Below, one piece after another: positions 29,788 to 38,751 of a stretch of DNA of 64,000 bases (the stretch's first letter is position 1; the number at the start of each line of letters is the position of its first letter). The notes below the pieces were generated by a model that saw only the letters and a program-made list of their open reading frames with translations, made no database searches and was not told where the DNA came from. This DNA is from Microbulbifer sp. VAAF005 (GTDB taxonomy: Bacteria; Pseudomonadota; Gammaproteobacteria; Pseudomonadales; Cellvibrionaceae): assembly GCF_030012985.1 (NCBI RefSeq), contig NZ_CP120233.1, positions 2,579,501-2,643,500 on the forward strand, read 5' to 3'. A program made the position numbers and the translations under genes.

Positions 29788-30030
29788 CTAGTATATTTGT
29801 ACTTCAGTCTTACACAAAGCCTCATTAATGTGATTCCCAAGTCCACAATCCATGACTTGCTTTATGATAAATCGTGCACCTTCAACTGGATTTGTAACCC
29901 GGTTAATTAATTGAGTTACAACTCCTTCACTTGGATGGGTACTAAGTTCCCTAACTTTATCAAAAGTAGGCTCTCCTACGTCCCACAGTTCGTATGGATT
30001 GTTAAACACATTGACCGACTCCTGTTCCAT
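29788..30030 (-). CDS. Small hypothetical protein, last gene of the minus-strand block
   Basis: This is an 80-aa soluble protein (NVFNNPYELWDVGEPTFDKV ...) with no recognised domain. Support for it being real is its start context, TTATTGGGAATATGG, which resembles the GGTGGGAATATGG junction seen before several genes upstream on the same strand. It is out of frame with, and partly overlaps, the broken small membrane protein just upstream. Its function is unknown. Confidence 0.4.
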   Translation of the reverse strand: MEQESVNVFNNPYELWDVGEPTFDKVRELSTHPSEGVVTQLINRVTNPVEGARFIIKQVMDCGLGNHINEALCKTEVQIY

Positions 30031-30204
30031 ATTCCCAATAACTTCCTCTTATTGAGAAACAAGAGAATTAGACAACCAAACGGAATGACCACCACGAATA
30101 CAGCTGGAACCTGAACAGATGTCAGAGGCTTGTAGAGCAATGACACTATTATCATTGCCAGTAATGGGTGGCCAGAAAATTCAAGCGAAACCTTGTTTTT
30201 TCAT
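29976..30204 (-). pseudogene. Small membrane protein, frameshifted at its start
   Basis: ATG at 30204 follows GGGTTGGAATATG, the junction motif of this gene block, and starts MKKQGFA-stop. In the next frame the sequence from the same A-run reads NKVSLEFSGHPLLAMIIVSLL and PAVFVVVIPFGCLILLFLN, two likely transmembrane helices, ending at 29976. Removing one A, or adding two, in the A6 run restores a protein of about 75 aa. I do not recognise the family. The rest of the gap up to 30455 shows nothing supportable. Confidence 0.35.
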
Positions 30205-30455
30205 ATTCCAACCCAATCCTATTAGCTTGAATTCTTTAAACCGGCAGCGTGTCCTTTTGACCAGTACTCTGCATGATATTGGCTCAATTCCCTATGAGGA
30301 TTCATACATTCCAGTCCACCTTATATAGTTTATGTACTCCAAGTCGCTCTTAGTTGTAATACGAGTCATACTTCTAATTCCAAATCGCTTAACCAGTAAA
30401 TCGATTTATATTTCAGTAGTCTCATTCATATTTTCAGTTAGCTATTAAAGTACTC

Positions 30456-31241
30456 CTATGATGAGTTCTTCGACAGCTTTCCTTTGGGTGTAACAGAATA
30501 CACTAACCCGGTGCTTTCTTTTACTAAATTATCCTTTTCCCAGGGAGTAATTTGAACTTCATTGCTATTCGATCTAATAAGACATAACTTAGCAGCTGAT
30601 GGAGGGGTATTGTTGCCTACAATCAATGAAAACTTGAGTCCAAGGCATAAAAACTGATGATAACCGAACGGTTTTTTTGTATATGTAAGTGGTAGAACTG
30701 AAATACTTGAAGTGGACTCCTTACCTCTGCTATCTACCAAGTTAAAAACAATATAAATCCCTTCAAGACTTTTTTCATCTTCCTCTTTGAGGAATAGCCT
30801 GATTTTCTCTGCATAAGGACCGAGTTCAATTGACTTAAACCTATGATTAATGGAGTATCTCCAGAAAACACTTAGTGCAAAGTAACCCAATTGCTTTTTA
30901 TCAAAACCACTAGGTAGAATTGCGACAGAGTTATTCTCACTTTTTTCATTTTGACGATAGTTATCCAATAAGGGGGTTGCTCCGTAATGCGAAAACGCAC
31001 TCACATAATCCTCTTTTCGTGATAATTTCCCCTCACAAACGCTACACAACAAGTGACATTTTTGTTGAGTATTCGTCATAATCCCAATGTTTGTTTTTTT
31101 ATCCAATGTGATAGGGGTACTTACGTTTTTATTTATTTGTCTATAAACCCACTTTGGCATGAGATGAGAGCCTTCCAACCTAATTACGTAATCCATACAA
31201 AGTCTACACTGATACTCCATTAAAACTCTCCCCATTAACAT
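30456..31241 (-). CDS. HNH-like zinc-motif protein of unknown function
   Basis: This is a ~261-aa protein with an N-terminal CxxC (QCRLCMDY), a SHLMPKW His motif and a second CxxC (LLCSVCEGKLSRKE) near residue 67. This spacing is typical of HNH/zinc-ribbon nuclease-like proteins. The remaining 180 residues are not recognised. ATG at 31241 follows GGTGGGGGT; a second ATG seven codons later, with GGGAGAG upstream, is also possible. It is part of the minus-strand block starting at 38.7 kb. Nuclease activity is a guess from the zinc/His pattern. Confidence 0.55.
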   Translation of the reverse strand: MLMGRVLMEYQCRLCMDYVIRLEGSHLMPKWVYRQINKNVSTPITLDKKTNIGIMTNTQQKCHLLCSVCEGKLSRKEDYVSAFSHYGATPLLDNYRQNEKSENNSVAILPSGFDKKQLGYFALSVFWRYSINHRFKSIELGPYAEKIRLFLKEEDEKSLEGIYIVFNLVDSRGKESTSSISVLPLTYTKKPFGYHQFLCLGLKFSLIVGNNTPPSAAKLCLIRSNSNEVQITPWEKDNLVKESTGLVYSVTPKGKLSKNSS

Positions 31242-31344
31242 ACCCCCACCCCTTGAAAGTATCTATCAATTATGGGGAAGGGAGAAGAACTAAGATTTTC
31301 CATAAAGGAAAATGCAATAACAACAAATAATTCTCCTAATATAT

Positions 31345-32235
31345 TTACATCTTATATTTATTACTAGCTACCCATGAGAGCACACTTTCCATAACCGCTT
31401 TTCCTGCCCCATCAGCACTAGGGTATATGGTAGCTCCTGTTAAGCCAATTTTCGCACACAGATGACGCAAGCGAATACTTTCCTTAACAGGAACTGTAAG
31501 CTTCATTAATGGAGTGTTAGCAACATTTGAAAACTCATGTTCAAGACCAACAATATTAAACTTTTTACCTCGGCTGCCATTATGAGGATGAACAGTAAAT
31601 AAACCTGATTGTGCAGAAAGGTGTGGAGTAGTAGAACCTGGAATAGTAACTATTTTTACTTTTGGATATAAAGATTCTTCTTCCTTATTTAACACCCAAA
31701 GTGCCAACTTGTCATCTTCACCCCAATTATTCATATTGGAAAGTGCACTGCTAGCAGCAAAATATATAGCTACATATGGATGCCTCGTCCAGTCTAACAA
31801 CCTAGTAGGCACACCGTGATGTTGAGCCAGCCCCATAATTTCAATCAACTTATTATTAGGCCATAAATCCGGCCTGCGATAATACCTATGAATTTCTTCA
31901 CCTTTAATATTCAGATGTCTTTCTCGAAATTCTATAGAGTCATTAGGTATTTTAATTCCAATCTGATCGCAATATGCAGCAAACGTCTCAAGTAACCTAA
32001 ACTCAAAAAAGACTTGATCATCTGCGAAATGCTTTCCTCGCATTGCAGATGCGAGGACACCTGAGTCTTTTCTTAAGGCGGTCGGAACTAGTCCCCACTT
32101 AGCATTTGCTTGCCCACGATATAGTAACTTATGAGGTGGTTTAACCAGATCTCTAGTCGGGCTTAGTGCCTCCCAGAACTCATTAGCAGTCTGAAAATCA
32201 ATTTCTTGATATGATTTATCCTCACCGGACTTCAT
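31345..32235 (-). CDS. FRG-domain protein
   Basis: The 296-aa protein matches the FRG domain named for its F-R-G motif: LLYRGQANAKWGLVPTALRK near residue 38 and the downstream QHHGVPTRLLDWTRHPYVAIYFAA segment near residue 140. FRG proteins are common in phage-defence loci and mobile elements; their biochemical activity is not well defined. The gene lies between a VRR-NUC protein and an HNH-like protein on the same strand. A GGGATTAGG ribosome site precedes the ATG. Confidence 0.8.
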   Translation of the reverse strand: MKSGEDKSYQEIDFQTANEFWEALSPTRDLVKPPHKLLYRGQANAKWGLVPTALRKDSGVLASAMRGKHFADDQVFFEFRLLETFAAYCDQIGIKIPNDSIEFRERHLNIKGEEIHRYYRRPDLWPNNKLIEIMGLAQHHGVPTRLLDWTRHPYVAIYFAASSALSNMNNWGEDDKLALWVLNKEEESLYPKVKIVTIPGSTTPHLSAQSGLFTVHPHNGSRGKKFNIVGLEHEFSNVANTPLMKLTVPVKESIRLRHLCAKIGLTGATIYPSADGAGKAVMESVLSWVASNKYKM

Positions 32236-32336
32236 AAATCCTAATCCCTTTCACTATGATAATTCCTCCCCATAAAACCATATTCCAATGATCTCCTTTC
32301 CTCCCATTTACGCGTGTTGCCCATACCCATCCCAAG

Positions 32337-33329
32337 TTAAAAGCTCACCTTTACGACACCAATATCGGGTATTAACTTCTTAAGTTTTCTTAACGTAATT
32401 ATTTGGGATGGCCGCAGCTTATCTTTCACTTTAACTTCCCTCAAAAAAAGGCGCGCGTCATTTTTTCTCAGCGGCCTTTTATCTAACCTGTATCCGGTTA
32501 CATCGGGCCATCCCTTTCGATACCTATAAGGGTCCTCTGCAAAGCATTTTGCAAGTTCAAACAAATTATTCATGCCTATTACTTCATATAAGTTACCAAT
32601 GAAACTAGATGTTAGCCCAGGATATGTTTTTTCTAGTGAAGTATTAGGATAAATCCTATTAAAAGACCTAGTAACTGAATTCCTATTCGAGTCACTAATT
32701 CCCTCAAGCATAGAGTCGACCACACGCCTATTTCTACTTGATGGATCTTTACTGTCTACCAGTAATGCTTCGAGATATGGTGTTTCATTCGCTCTACATG
32801 CCTTGGATAGAAATGTCCATGAGGCACAGCGCATAAGAACAAGAAACTCTCCGCCTTCTAAGTTGATACTTTCAAATCCACTTTTTGAGTAATATTGACT
32901 TACAGATAGCTCTACCCTTTGATCAGCTTCTAGCCCTTCAATTTCTTCAAAGCTTATACCGAGATAGGCACATTGCTTGTAAATTTGCATCGATTGAATT
33001 GCTTTAACCTGCGCCAATTCGGAAAGGTCTTTACTTGCTTTGTTTACTAGTCTGAATACTCTCGCATAATTACTAAACTGAAGCGGTAATGTGTCTGTTG
33101 ATGCTTCACTCACAAGACATTTACATAGCCAAGCACTCAAATTTCTAGGGAATGGGAAATCGACAGCATCCCAAAGACCGAATTCTGTAAGATTTCCCTG
33201 CTTGTCTAAAATTTTACTACCATAATAACTTGGGAAAATTTTACTTTGGCAACGTGCTCTTTCTAAGTCACCTTCTAGGAGGTTACTTACTAGTTGCTTC
33301 ATTACTCTATTCACAAAACAATATCCCAT
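32337..33329 (-). CDS. VRR-NUC domain nuclease-like protein
   Basis: This 330-aa protein ends in a VRR-NUC-type PD-(D/E)xK nuclease domain: WPDVTGY (catalytic Asp), then FLREVKVKDKLRPSQ (the ExK pair followed by the SQ motif) and a C-terminal KLIPDIGVVKV strand. VRR-NUC domains occur in FAN1 structure-specific nucleases and in phage and defence proteins. The N-terminal 240 residues are helical and unrecognised. The ATG at 33329 has a weak ribosome site; an ATG nine codons later is possible. Confidence 0.72.
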   Translation of the reverse strand: MGYCFVNRVMKQLVSNLLEGDLERARCQSKIFPSYYGSKILDKQGNLTEFGLWDAVDFPFPRNLSAWLCKCLVSEASTDTLPLQFSNYARVFRLVNKASKDLSELAQVKAIQSMQIYKQCAYLGISFEEIEGLEADQRVELSVSQYYSKSGFESINLEGGEFLVLMRCASWTFLSKACRANETPYLEALLVDSKDPSSRNRRVVDSMLEGISDSNRNSVTRSFNRIYPNTSLEKTYPGLTSSFIGNLYEVIGMNNLFELAKCFAEDPYRYRKGWPDVTGYRLDKRPLRKNDARLFLREVKVKDKLRPSQIITLRKLKKLIPDIGVVKVSF

Positions 33330-33409
33330 TTGGGTAAGCTATAGACTTCGATGACTCCCTCCCATATCAGCCCGTTTCGTCACATTCTATTATTTACAGA
33401 ATTGGTAGA

Positions 33410-34744
33410 TCACGCTTGATAACGAACTCCTTGGATCTTCTTAATCTCAATACTTTCTACGTCAAGCTGGATACTGGGATTTAGTCCTTCTTCAGATGTA
33501 AGGGGGCCACCCTCAGTTTCCGAAGAAGGTATTTTTAATATAGAAATATCTAATTCACTACGAGGGTCGCTTGGATCTTCAGGGTACATATAAATGTCTA
33601 ATTTATCTACTTGGTGCGTCATAATGCATGCGTGTGGAAAAAGTACAATATTTTGACATTCCAGTACCTCTTCTGATTCACCCTTTTCCTCAATCGTTAC
33701 TTGTGAAGAATTAAACATAATACCGTCAAGTTTAATTTCTGCATGATTTGCTAGGTATTCAGAAACAACCTGTGTTAGTAAATACCCCCTTGCCTCTTCA
33801 CCCGGCATTATTGGTCTTGATAACTCTTCCACCAGCTGCCCTAAGAAAGAAATCCTAGATAACCTCTCAGAGTAAGTTTGATCGAAAAAACTTCCAGGCA
33901 AGCACACATCTTGCAAAAGAGACAAGTCTAATACTCTTAAATCCCTTAAGGGATAGAATTGGCCAATTACAACATAGCTTCCTACTGCCGGACGTATTTC
34001 CGAGATACAAGTATTCGCATCTGTAGCACCATAAAAAACGGAAATTCCTTCAGGATTCATACGGCCAGCAGTTGCAAGCTGTTCTGGCGGAGATCCAAGA
34101 GAAACTGGTACTGATTTTATTATTTCGGGCAACTCTAAATAGGTCTTTGCTAACCTTGCACGAAAAATTCTTGTATTGGAGGATAAAACACGTATAACAG
34201 GACTACCTTCGGGCGTCTCTAAATCTCCCACTCCATGAAATAGGTGTTCGAGTGCTGCCTCTGCTTTTTTGTTAAAGAATCGCGCGTGGTGTGTAATTTC
34301 TTGACGAAGGGAATCCCAGCTTTCCTGGAATTCATAGTGTTTGATTGGGGCTCTTATATACAATGAATCTCCATCATATGGAGCAGGATCAATCAGTGCA
34401 TCGCTACCCGCTGGTCCGAACTCCTCAAACAAGTACTCGCAAATCGCGCTAATAAGATCTTCATTATCTGATTCAAGCAGATCTCCAATAATATGGCTTA
34501 TAGGATCTCCAGGCTGTTCCCAACGTCCCTCCCTTGCAAGGTATACATCAAAGCCCTCTGGTTCGGGAGATGTCATCCAGAAATGATTTTCAAATATGGT
34601 ATGAATCTCTTTCGCCAATACTTCTAGTTCCATCGTTTGAGTGTCTTTAGAGCGGCAAAAATCACAGTCTGTGATAACCCCCTCATTAACCACTTGTTCT
34701 TGTTTGAACCTATCACCAATACAAGTCGAACACACATTACTCAT
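33410..34744 (-). CDS. RES-domain protein with N-terminal zinc/HEPN-RES region
   Basis: From the ATG at 34744 the protein is 444 aa. It has an N-terminal zinc motif (CSTCIG ... CDFCRS), a helical HEPN/RES N-terminal region, and a RES domain with FRARLAKTY, the glycine-rich GRMNPEGISVFYGA and a downstream E-rich DANTCISEIRP. Characterised RES toxins consume NAD+ in cells. No Xre-type antitoxin is adjacent. A six-codon open frame (MVFNNE) with the block's usual AGGTGGAAATATG start overlaps the start codon, so translation may be coupled to it. A GTG at 34765 is the alternative start. Confidence 0.75.
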   Translation of the reverse strand: MSNVCSTCIGDRFKQEQVVNEGVITDCDFCRSKDTQTMELEVLAKEIHTIFENHFWMTSPEPEGFDVYLAREGRWEQPGDPISHIIGDLLESDNEDLISAICEYLFEEFGPAGSDALIDPAPYDGDSLYIRAPIKHYEFQESWDSLRQEITHHARFFNKKAEAALEHLFHGVGDLETPEGSPVIRVLSSNTRIFRARLAKTYLELPEIIKSVPVSLGSPPEQLATAGRMNPEGISVFYGATDANTCISEIRPAVGSYVVIGQFYPLRDLRVLDLSLLQDVCLPGSFFDQTYSERLSRISFLGQLVEELSRPIMPGEEARGYLLTQVVSEYLANHAEIKLDGIMFNSSQVTIEEKGESEEVLECQNIVLFPHACIMTHQVDKLDIYMYPEDPSDPRSELDISILKIPSSETEGGPLTSEEGLNPSIQLDVESIEIKKIQGVRYQA

Positions 34745-34785
34745 TGTTGAATACCATATTTCCACCTATTCATCCGGATAATTCA

Positions 34786-35556
34786 TTACTCACACACGAC
34801 GCCATCACCATCTCTATCATTCATAAACTTATAGGCGGGATGTTCTCGCGTTACCGAAGCTAGGCCATGAGCACGCGCCTCCGCACAAGTGATTCGGCCA
34901 TTGTCATTATCGTCATACATCGCGAGTACACTCCCTTGGTTTGTTATTGATGCTTCGATCTCACGATGATCTGATCTGGGAAAGAAGATCATTTCAAAGC
35001 TTTTACAACTATCTAGTACCTTCTCTAAAGCTTCAGCTTCACTTCGATTGACACTTAGATTATATTTGACCTTAATCTCAACGATCCGGTTTGCAAACCA
35101 ACATTTATTCCTTTCTGGCATCCATTCTGCAGCGTCTAGCCCGCATTTTCCATTGGCTCCACACCGATTTATTTCAGGAGCGGCCAAAGTAAGATTCAGA
35201 GGGTCCGAAGCGAACTGCGCTCTTTTCTCTGCCGACGCTGAACATAATCCACTGTCATGGCCCTCTGAAGCTGCAACAATGTGCTCTATATCTGTTTCAG
35301 TATCAGAAACAAAATATCGACCGGTATATGGCCCGTAAATATTCCCTCCCATATTTTGTACGACTTCATCCTCAACAGTTTGTGAGTAGGGGTATTGAGC
35401 TTTCTTGTTATATGGAGAACACCGGTCTTCCGGCTCAACCACGAGCCCTCGCCAGCTTTGTTTTGCTGAAGCTGAAGAAATAACAACAAAGAAAATACAA
35501 AAAAATACTGTAAGACGTTTTGCGCCCGCTATTATTCGTATTGCTGTTTTATTCAT
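34786..35556 (-). CDS. Secreted HNH nuclease-like protein with calcium-binding tail
   Basis: The 256-aa protein has an N-terminal signal peptide ending near SASA (residue ~31). It then carries an HNH domain like the DUF1524/GmrSD C-terminal type: DIEHIVAASEG (catalytic His), SDPLNLTLAAPEINR (Asn) and EWMPERNKCWFANRIVEIK. The C-terminus has DDNDNGRITCAEARAHG and the Excalibur-like DRDGDGVVCE, which bind calcium. Export suggests an extracellular or periplasmic nuclease rather than a cytoplasmic restriction enzyme. The ATG follows TTAGGTGAGAATATG. Confidence 0.78.
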   Translation of the reverse strand: MNKTAIRIIAGAKRLTVFFCIFFVVISSASAKQSWRGLVVEPEDRCSPYNKKAQYPYSQTVEDEVVQNMGGNIYGPYTGRYFVSDTETDIEHIVAASEGHDSGLCSASAEKRAQFASDPLNLTLAAPEINRCGANGKCGLDAAEWMPERNKCWFANRIVEIKVKYNLSVNRSEAEALEKVLDSCKSFEMIFFPRSDHREIEASITNQGSVLAMYDDNDNGRITCAEARAHGLASVTREHPAYKFMNDRDGDGVVCE

Positions 35557-35564
35557 ATTCTCAC

Positions 35565-36007
35565 CTAATCCAATACTGAGCTTATAGGGCGCACCCTGAA
35601 AGCATGAGTTGTAAAGTTAAAGAGCCTATGCGCCGGAATGTCGGTGCGGCAGGCTGTCCAATCTCGTTGTGTATCCGGCACGCCTGCCAGTTCATCTTCT
35701 GGAGCAATACAGGCAAACTCTAAATCCTTTCCGGCTAGGTAGCCATTATCAGGCCAACCGGATCTTCAGTGCTAGCTAGCTCGTTAACTTCAGTTGCACG
35801 ATACGCGAATACGTTACCCACGACAAAACGAGAACCGGAATTTTTGGCCGTGAAACCAATCCATTTTTTTACCGTTTGGTCATCAATGGTTTCATCCGCT
35901 GTAGATGGGTTCACTCCAAAATAAGCGAATACATTTCCACCAAAATCATCTACTTTACGTGAAAGAATGTACCGATATTTATGGCACTCACTTAATGTAG
36001 CCCCCAT
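35565..36007 (-). pseudogene. DUF1643-like protein, frameshifted
   Basis: The first 90 codons read as DUF1643: YRYILSRKVDD, FGVNPSTADETIDDQTVKKW and VVGNVFAYRAT. The frame then ends at PVGLIMAT-stop, while the other frame continues PDNGYLAGKDLEFACIA and runs to a stop at 35565. One added C near 35752-35755 joins them into 147 aa. The tail after PDN does not look like the usual DUF1643 C-terminus and may be a different segment. The ATG follows GACTAGGTGGGAATATG, with the TAG being the stop of the preceding gene. The restored stop also forms part of the next junction motif. Confidence 0.6.
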
Positions 36008-36015
36008 ATTCCCAC

Positions 36016-36558
36016 CTAGTCCTTGCTGGTTAAAAGCTTGCTCCGACGCAGAGCGTTCTTCTTTCGCGTCGCCAGAGAAACCGTCACACCACTAGCTTTA
36101 CATTGCTGGCATTTGAAGCCGATAGCAGGCGTGTGTGGTAGCTGAGTTATCATGGGTTCACTACAGAAATGGCATTTAACAGTCCTTCCATGATTATCCA
36201 CTTGCTTGCCAAAATCCTGCTTACCCACCACAGGTCTACGTTTTGGCTCCTGGGCCGACTTATTTAAAATGGATTCTCTTTCCTGGTGAAAGGCTTTGAT
36301 CAACTGTTCCGTATTTTCTACGAGTAGCCGGCGTTCTTCCTCTGTCAACTTTCGCGAGCAAACTCCGGTGTAAACCGCCTCACTTGAAAGCTGACCTTTA
36401 TACAATATCCCGTAACATTTAGAGCCCAAAACCAGGATGGTTTTATCATCTTCTTCAATAACGTGAATCCGCTTATATACAGGTCTATTACACTCCTCTG
36501 CACAGCACCGAATAGATTGCCTTTTCTCAACCTCTACGATCGCCAGGAGCCTAGCCAT
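36016..36558 (-). CDS. Zinc-motif hypothetical protein
   Basis: This 180-aa protein has two zinc-type clusters: an N-terminal pair (RCCAEECNR ... GSKCYG) and a C-terminal CxxC/CxxC (VKCHFCSEP ... FKCQQCKAS), separated by a charged helical linker. Similar proteins occur in integrative elements, but I know no function. The start follows ATATGGGAATAAATC. The gene ends in a TAG that overlaps the next gene's junction motif. Confidence 0.6.
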   Translation of the reverse strand: MARLLAIVEVEKRQSIRCCAEECNRPVYKRIHVIEEDDKTILVLGSKCYGILYKGQLSSEAVYTGVCSRKLTEEERRLLVENTEQLIKAFHQERESILNKSAQEPKRRPVVGKQDFGKQVDNHGRTVKCHFCSEPMITQLPHTPAIGFKCQQCKASGVTVSLATRKKNALRRSKLLTSKD

Positions 36559-36597
36559 GATTTATTCCCATATTACTGCTAAATCCTTGCTATCTGG

Positions 36598-36957
36598 CTA
36601 ACACCATTCGCGTTTAGCCTTCTCAATAAACTTACTTTTAACTACGCTGATATGCTTAACTTTTACGCCTCTTTCTATCATGTCCCTCATATACTCGATT
36701 TCCTCATTAGACATTTTCTTATATGGCTTAAAGTCCTTTACTCGAAGATTACGATTAGCCTGATAAATAACTTTAAAATGTACGTCTTTTACTGCGCAAC
36801 TTAAGCTTGAACCGCATTGAAGACATACACCTTTATCATCTGTCTCATCATAATCAGACTCCCACCAAATCTTTTTGCATTTTCCGGTACATGCTTTAGA
36901 TGGAAGTTTACGATCCGACGAAAAAGAGACATGAAAAGGGCTATCTACAATAATCAA
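36598..36957 (-). CDS. Small zinc-motif hypothetical protein (TTG start)
   Basis: The 119-aa protein carries CTGKCKKIWW and VCLQCGSS (CxxxC and CxxC) consistent with one zinc ribbon, followed by a basic C-terminal helix. The start is a TTG at 36957, right after the stop of the gene upstream in the context CTAGGGGAATAGGAAATTG. Its function is unknown. It is part of the minus-strand operon, with a four-base gap to the upstream stop. Confidence 0.55.
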   Translation of the reverse strand: MIIVDSPFHVSFSSDRKLPSKACTGKCKKIWWESDYDETDDKGVCLQCGSSLSCAVKDVHFKVIYQANRNLRVKDFKPYKKMSNEEIEYMRDMIERGVKVKHISVVKSKFIEKAKREWC

Positions 36958-36961
36958 TTTC

Positions 36962-37387
36962 CTATTCCCCTAGCGCTTTGGCCACTAAGTTATTTGTTGC
37001 CTTTTCAGCAAGCTTAAATACCACTTTCACTGTCTCTGATGGGCCAAGGTCTTTAAAGGTTGTTTTCAAAGTATCGATCACACCAGGCTTTGCAAGTGCA
37101 GCAGCGCAATCATGCCCAGATGCACACAACCTAATAGGTACACTCCAACAAACATAATCTTTAGCAGATGGATTGAACTTAAATCCAATATTTCTAGGAT
37201 CACCTATTGAACCCTCAACAAAGCCTTGGTCCCTCAATATTTCCAGATGAAAGAAAAAATATTTCATTTCATCTGTTGTAATATCATTATATTCAAACAT
37301 CGGAAAATCATAGATTGTAACTGTTGGGTCTTTTGCATTAAGGAACACCTCCAATACTTCTTTAATGTATTCGATATCTATTTCCAT
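36962..37387 (-). CDS. DUF2513-like protein
   Basis: The 141-aa protein has an N-terminal winged-helix-like half (EMKYFFFHLEILRDQGFVEG) followed by RLCASGHDCAAALAKPGV, which resembles the L(T)xxGHdfLd segment of DUF2513 proteins found in phages and mobile elements. Family assignment is by pattern only. The start follows the junction motif CTAGGTGGGAATATGG; the stop of the HEPN gene upstream lies just before it. Confidence 0.5.
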   Translation of the reverse strand: MEIDIEYIKEVLEVFLNAKDPTVTIYDFPMFEYNDITTDEMKYFFFHLEILRDQGFVEGSIGDPRNIGFKFNPSAKDYVCWSVPIRLCASGHDCAAALAKPGVIDTLKTTFKDLGPSETVKVVFKLAEKATNNLVAKALGE

Positions 37388-37403
37388 ATTCCCACCTAGC
37401 TAA

Positions 37404-38453
37404 TCAACTGTTTCTTAAATCAAGTAAATAGTTAATAGAACCCCATTTTACACTTTGTATAAGCACCTCTGGCCAGTTGGCAAGAGCTATACTCGTAATG
37501 TTATTACCATTGGCAGATTGCTCTCTGTAAACAAGGCGATTCTTCTCAAAAAGAGGGTTAGTTTTATGCATATAAGTAGGGATTCCACTACCCATGTTTC
37601 CACCAATATACAGACCCTGATGCGTATATCTATTTCTTACACTATAAAGCCACTTCAACTTTTCATCATCATTAGTATTAATATTGACCCAGTCTTTACT
37701 TTTCTGTTTGATTTTTGTTATTTCTATATTTGAAAGTAGTGCCGACCTCTGATCAGAATCTAGCCTGTCCTCAAAAAATCTAAAGAAAGCTGATCGCACA
37801 CCATATTTTTTATTATAAAAAGTATGTAAATGCTCTGCTACTTGAGCTGAATCCAAATTTTCGTCTAGATTATCAATAACCGTTTTTCTTTCTTGTTTGG
37901 TTCTTTTTGCACTAAGCCACTTACCGAAAGCCATCCAATCTCTTGCCTGACCAAGCCTCTCAAAACAAGTCAACATTAAATAAGTTACTAGATGTTCATG
38001 ATGATGCCCCATTCCTTTACAGACTTCTTCAGTATATAAATGACTTACCATGTCCAGCCTATTTGATATGGTGGAGAGAATATCTAAGGGGGTACGTTGA
38101 ATGTATTCAGTATTATTATAATTTTCAGAACTGATTTCCTGACATAGAATATTTACCACTTCTATTATAAGCTTAAATTCTGCAAAACTTCCGAGGCCAA
38201 GTAAAAGCTTGTCAATATATCTTTCTTTGAAAGAATACTCTTCACATAAATAGATTCTATTATTTTCTATATCCTGTATTGAAAATCGGTCAGCGCCCTT
38301 AACTGGATATGCTTTCACATCATAGCTTTCTCTGGAAAGCTGTACGATATAAACTGGGGCATCAATTGTAAGATAATCTTCATTATAGCTACATTCGTAT
38401 TGAAGATCTGAAAATACAAATATAAATGTCTTCTCTTCTACAATATTGACCAT
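37404..38453 (-). CDS. HEPN-motif protein
   Basis: This 349-aa protein has a C-terminal helical region with RNRYTHQG (R-x4-H), the active-site pattern of HEPN ribonucleases, near residue 275, preceded by a helical TKIKQKSKDW segment. The N-terminal half has alternating beta strands and is not recognised, resembling in layout the ApeA-type proteins of anti-phage defence. An RNase role is inferred from the motif alone. The ATG follows GGAGATTGTAGGAATATG. It is the second gene of the operon. Confidence 0.6.
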   Translation of the reverse strand: MVNIVEEKTFIFVFSDLQYECSYNEDYLTIDAPVYIVQLSRESYDVKAYPVKGADRFSIQDIENNRIYLCEEYSFKERYIDKLLLGLGSFAEFKLIIEVVNILCQEISSENYNNTEYIQRTPLDILSTISNRLDMVSHLYTEEVCKGMGHHHEHLVTYLMLTCFERLGQARDWMAFGKWLSAKRTKQERKTVIDNLDENLDSAQVAEHLHTFYNKKYGVRSAFFRFFEDRLDSDQRSALLSNIEITKIKQKSKDWVNINTNDDEKLKWLYSVRNRYTHQGLYIGGNMGSGIPTYMHKTNPLFEKNRLVYREQSANGNNITSIALANWPEVLIQSVKWGSINYLLDLRNS

Positions 38454-38488
38454 ATTCCTACAATCTCCCTATATCTATTCTATTTGAA

Positions 38489-38710
38489 TCAATATGCAGA
38501 TTTGGCGATCTCTCGTATTTCATCGATATGAGACGCTGTGGATTTCTTAAGGGCCACAAACTCACATCTAATTCTCTTTTTATTGTTACCTTCTAGAACC
38601 CCAGTGCTTGCGTAACTAATCCCGTATTTTGGGTGCTCTGGCTTCCAGGTTCTTAGTTCACTAAGAATGATGATATGACCTGACTTAGTTTTTCCCTCTT
38701 CTCTCATCAT
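38489..38710 (-). CDS. Small hypothetical protein, first gene of the minus-strand operon
   Basis: A 73-aa protein (MMREEGKTKSG ... EIREIAKSAY) starts at the ATG at 38710, with AGGAG seven bases upstream. A longer frame begins at 38776, but that start would lie upstream of the predicted -10 box (38755-38760), so it cannot be used from this promoter. No domain is recognised. Confidence 0.5.
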   Translation of the reverse strand: MMREEGKTKSGHIIILSELRTWKPEHPKYGISYASTGVLEGNNKKRIRCEFVALKKSTASHIDEIREIAKSAY

Positions 38711-38751
38711 CCCTGTTCTCCTGGGCATCCAACCCTTGCTTCCTATCAGGA

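Noticed and set aside
30119..30328. 69-codon plus-strand open frame
   Set aside because: It overlaps the broken small membrane protein on the other strand, which has a better start context.
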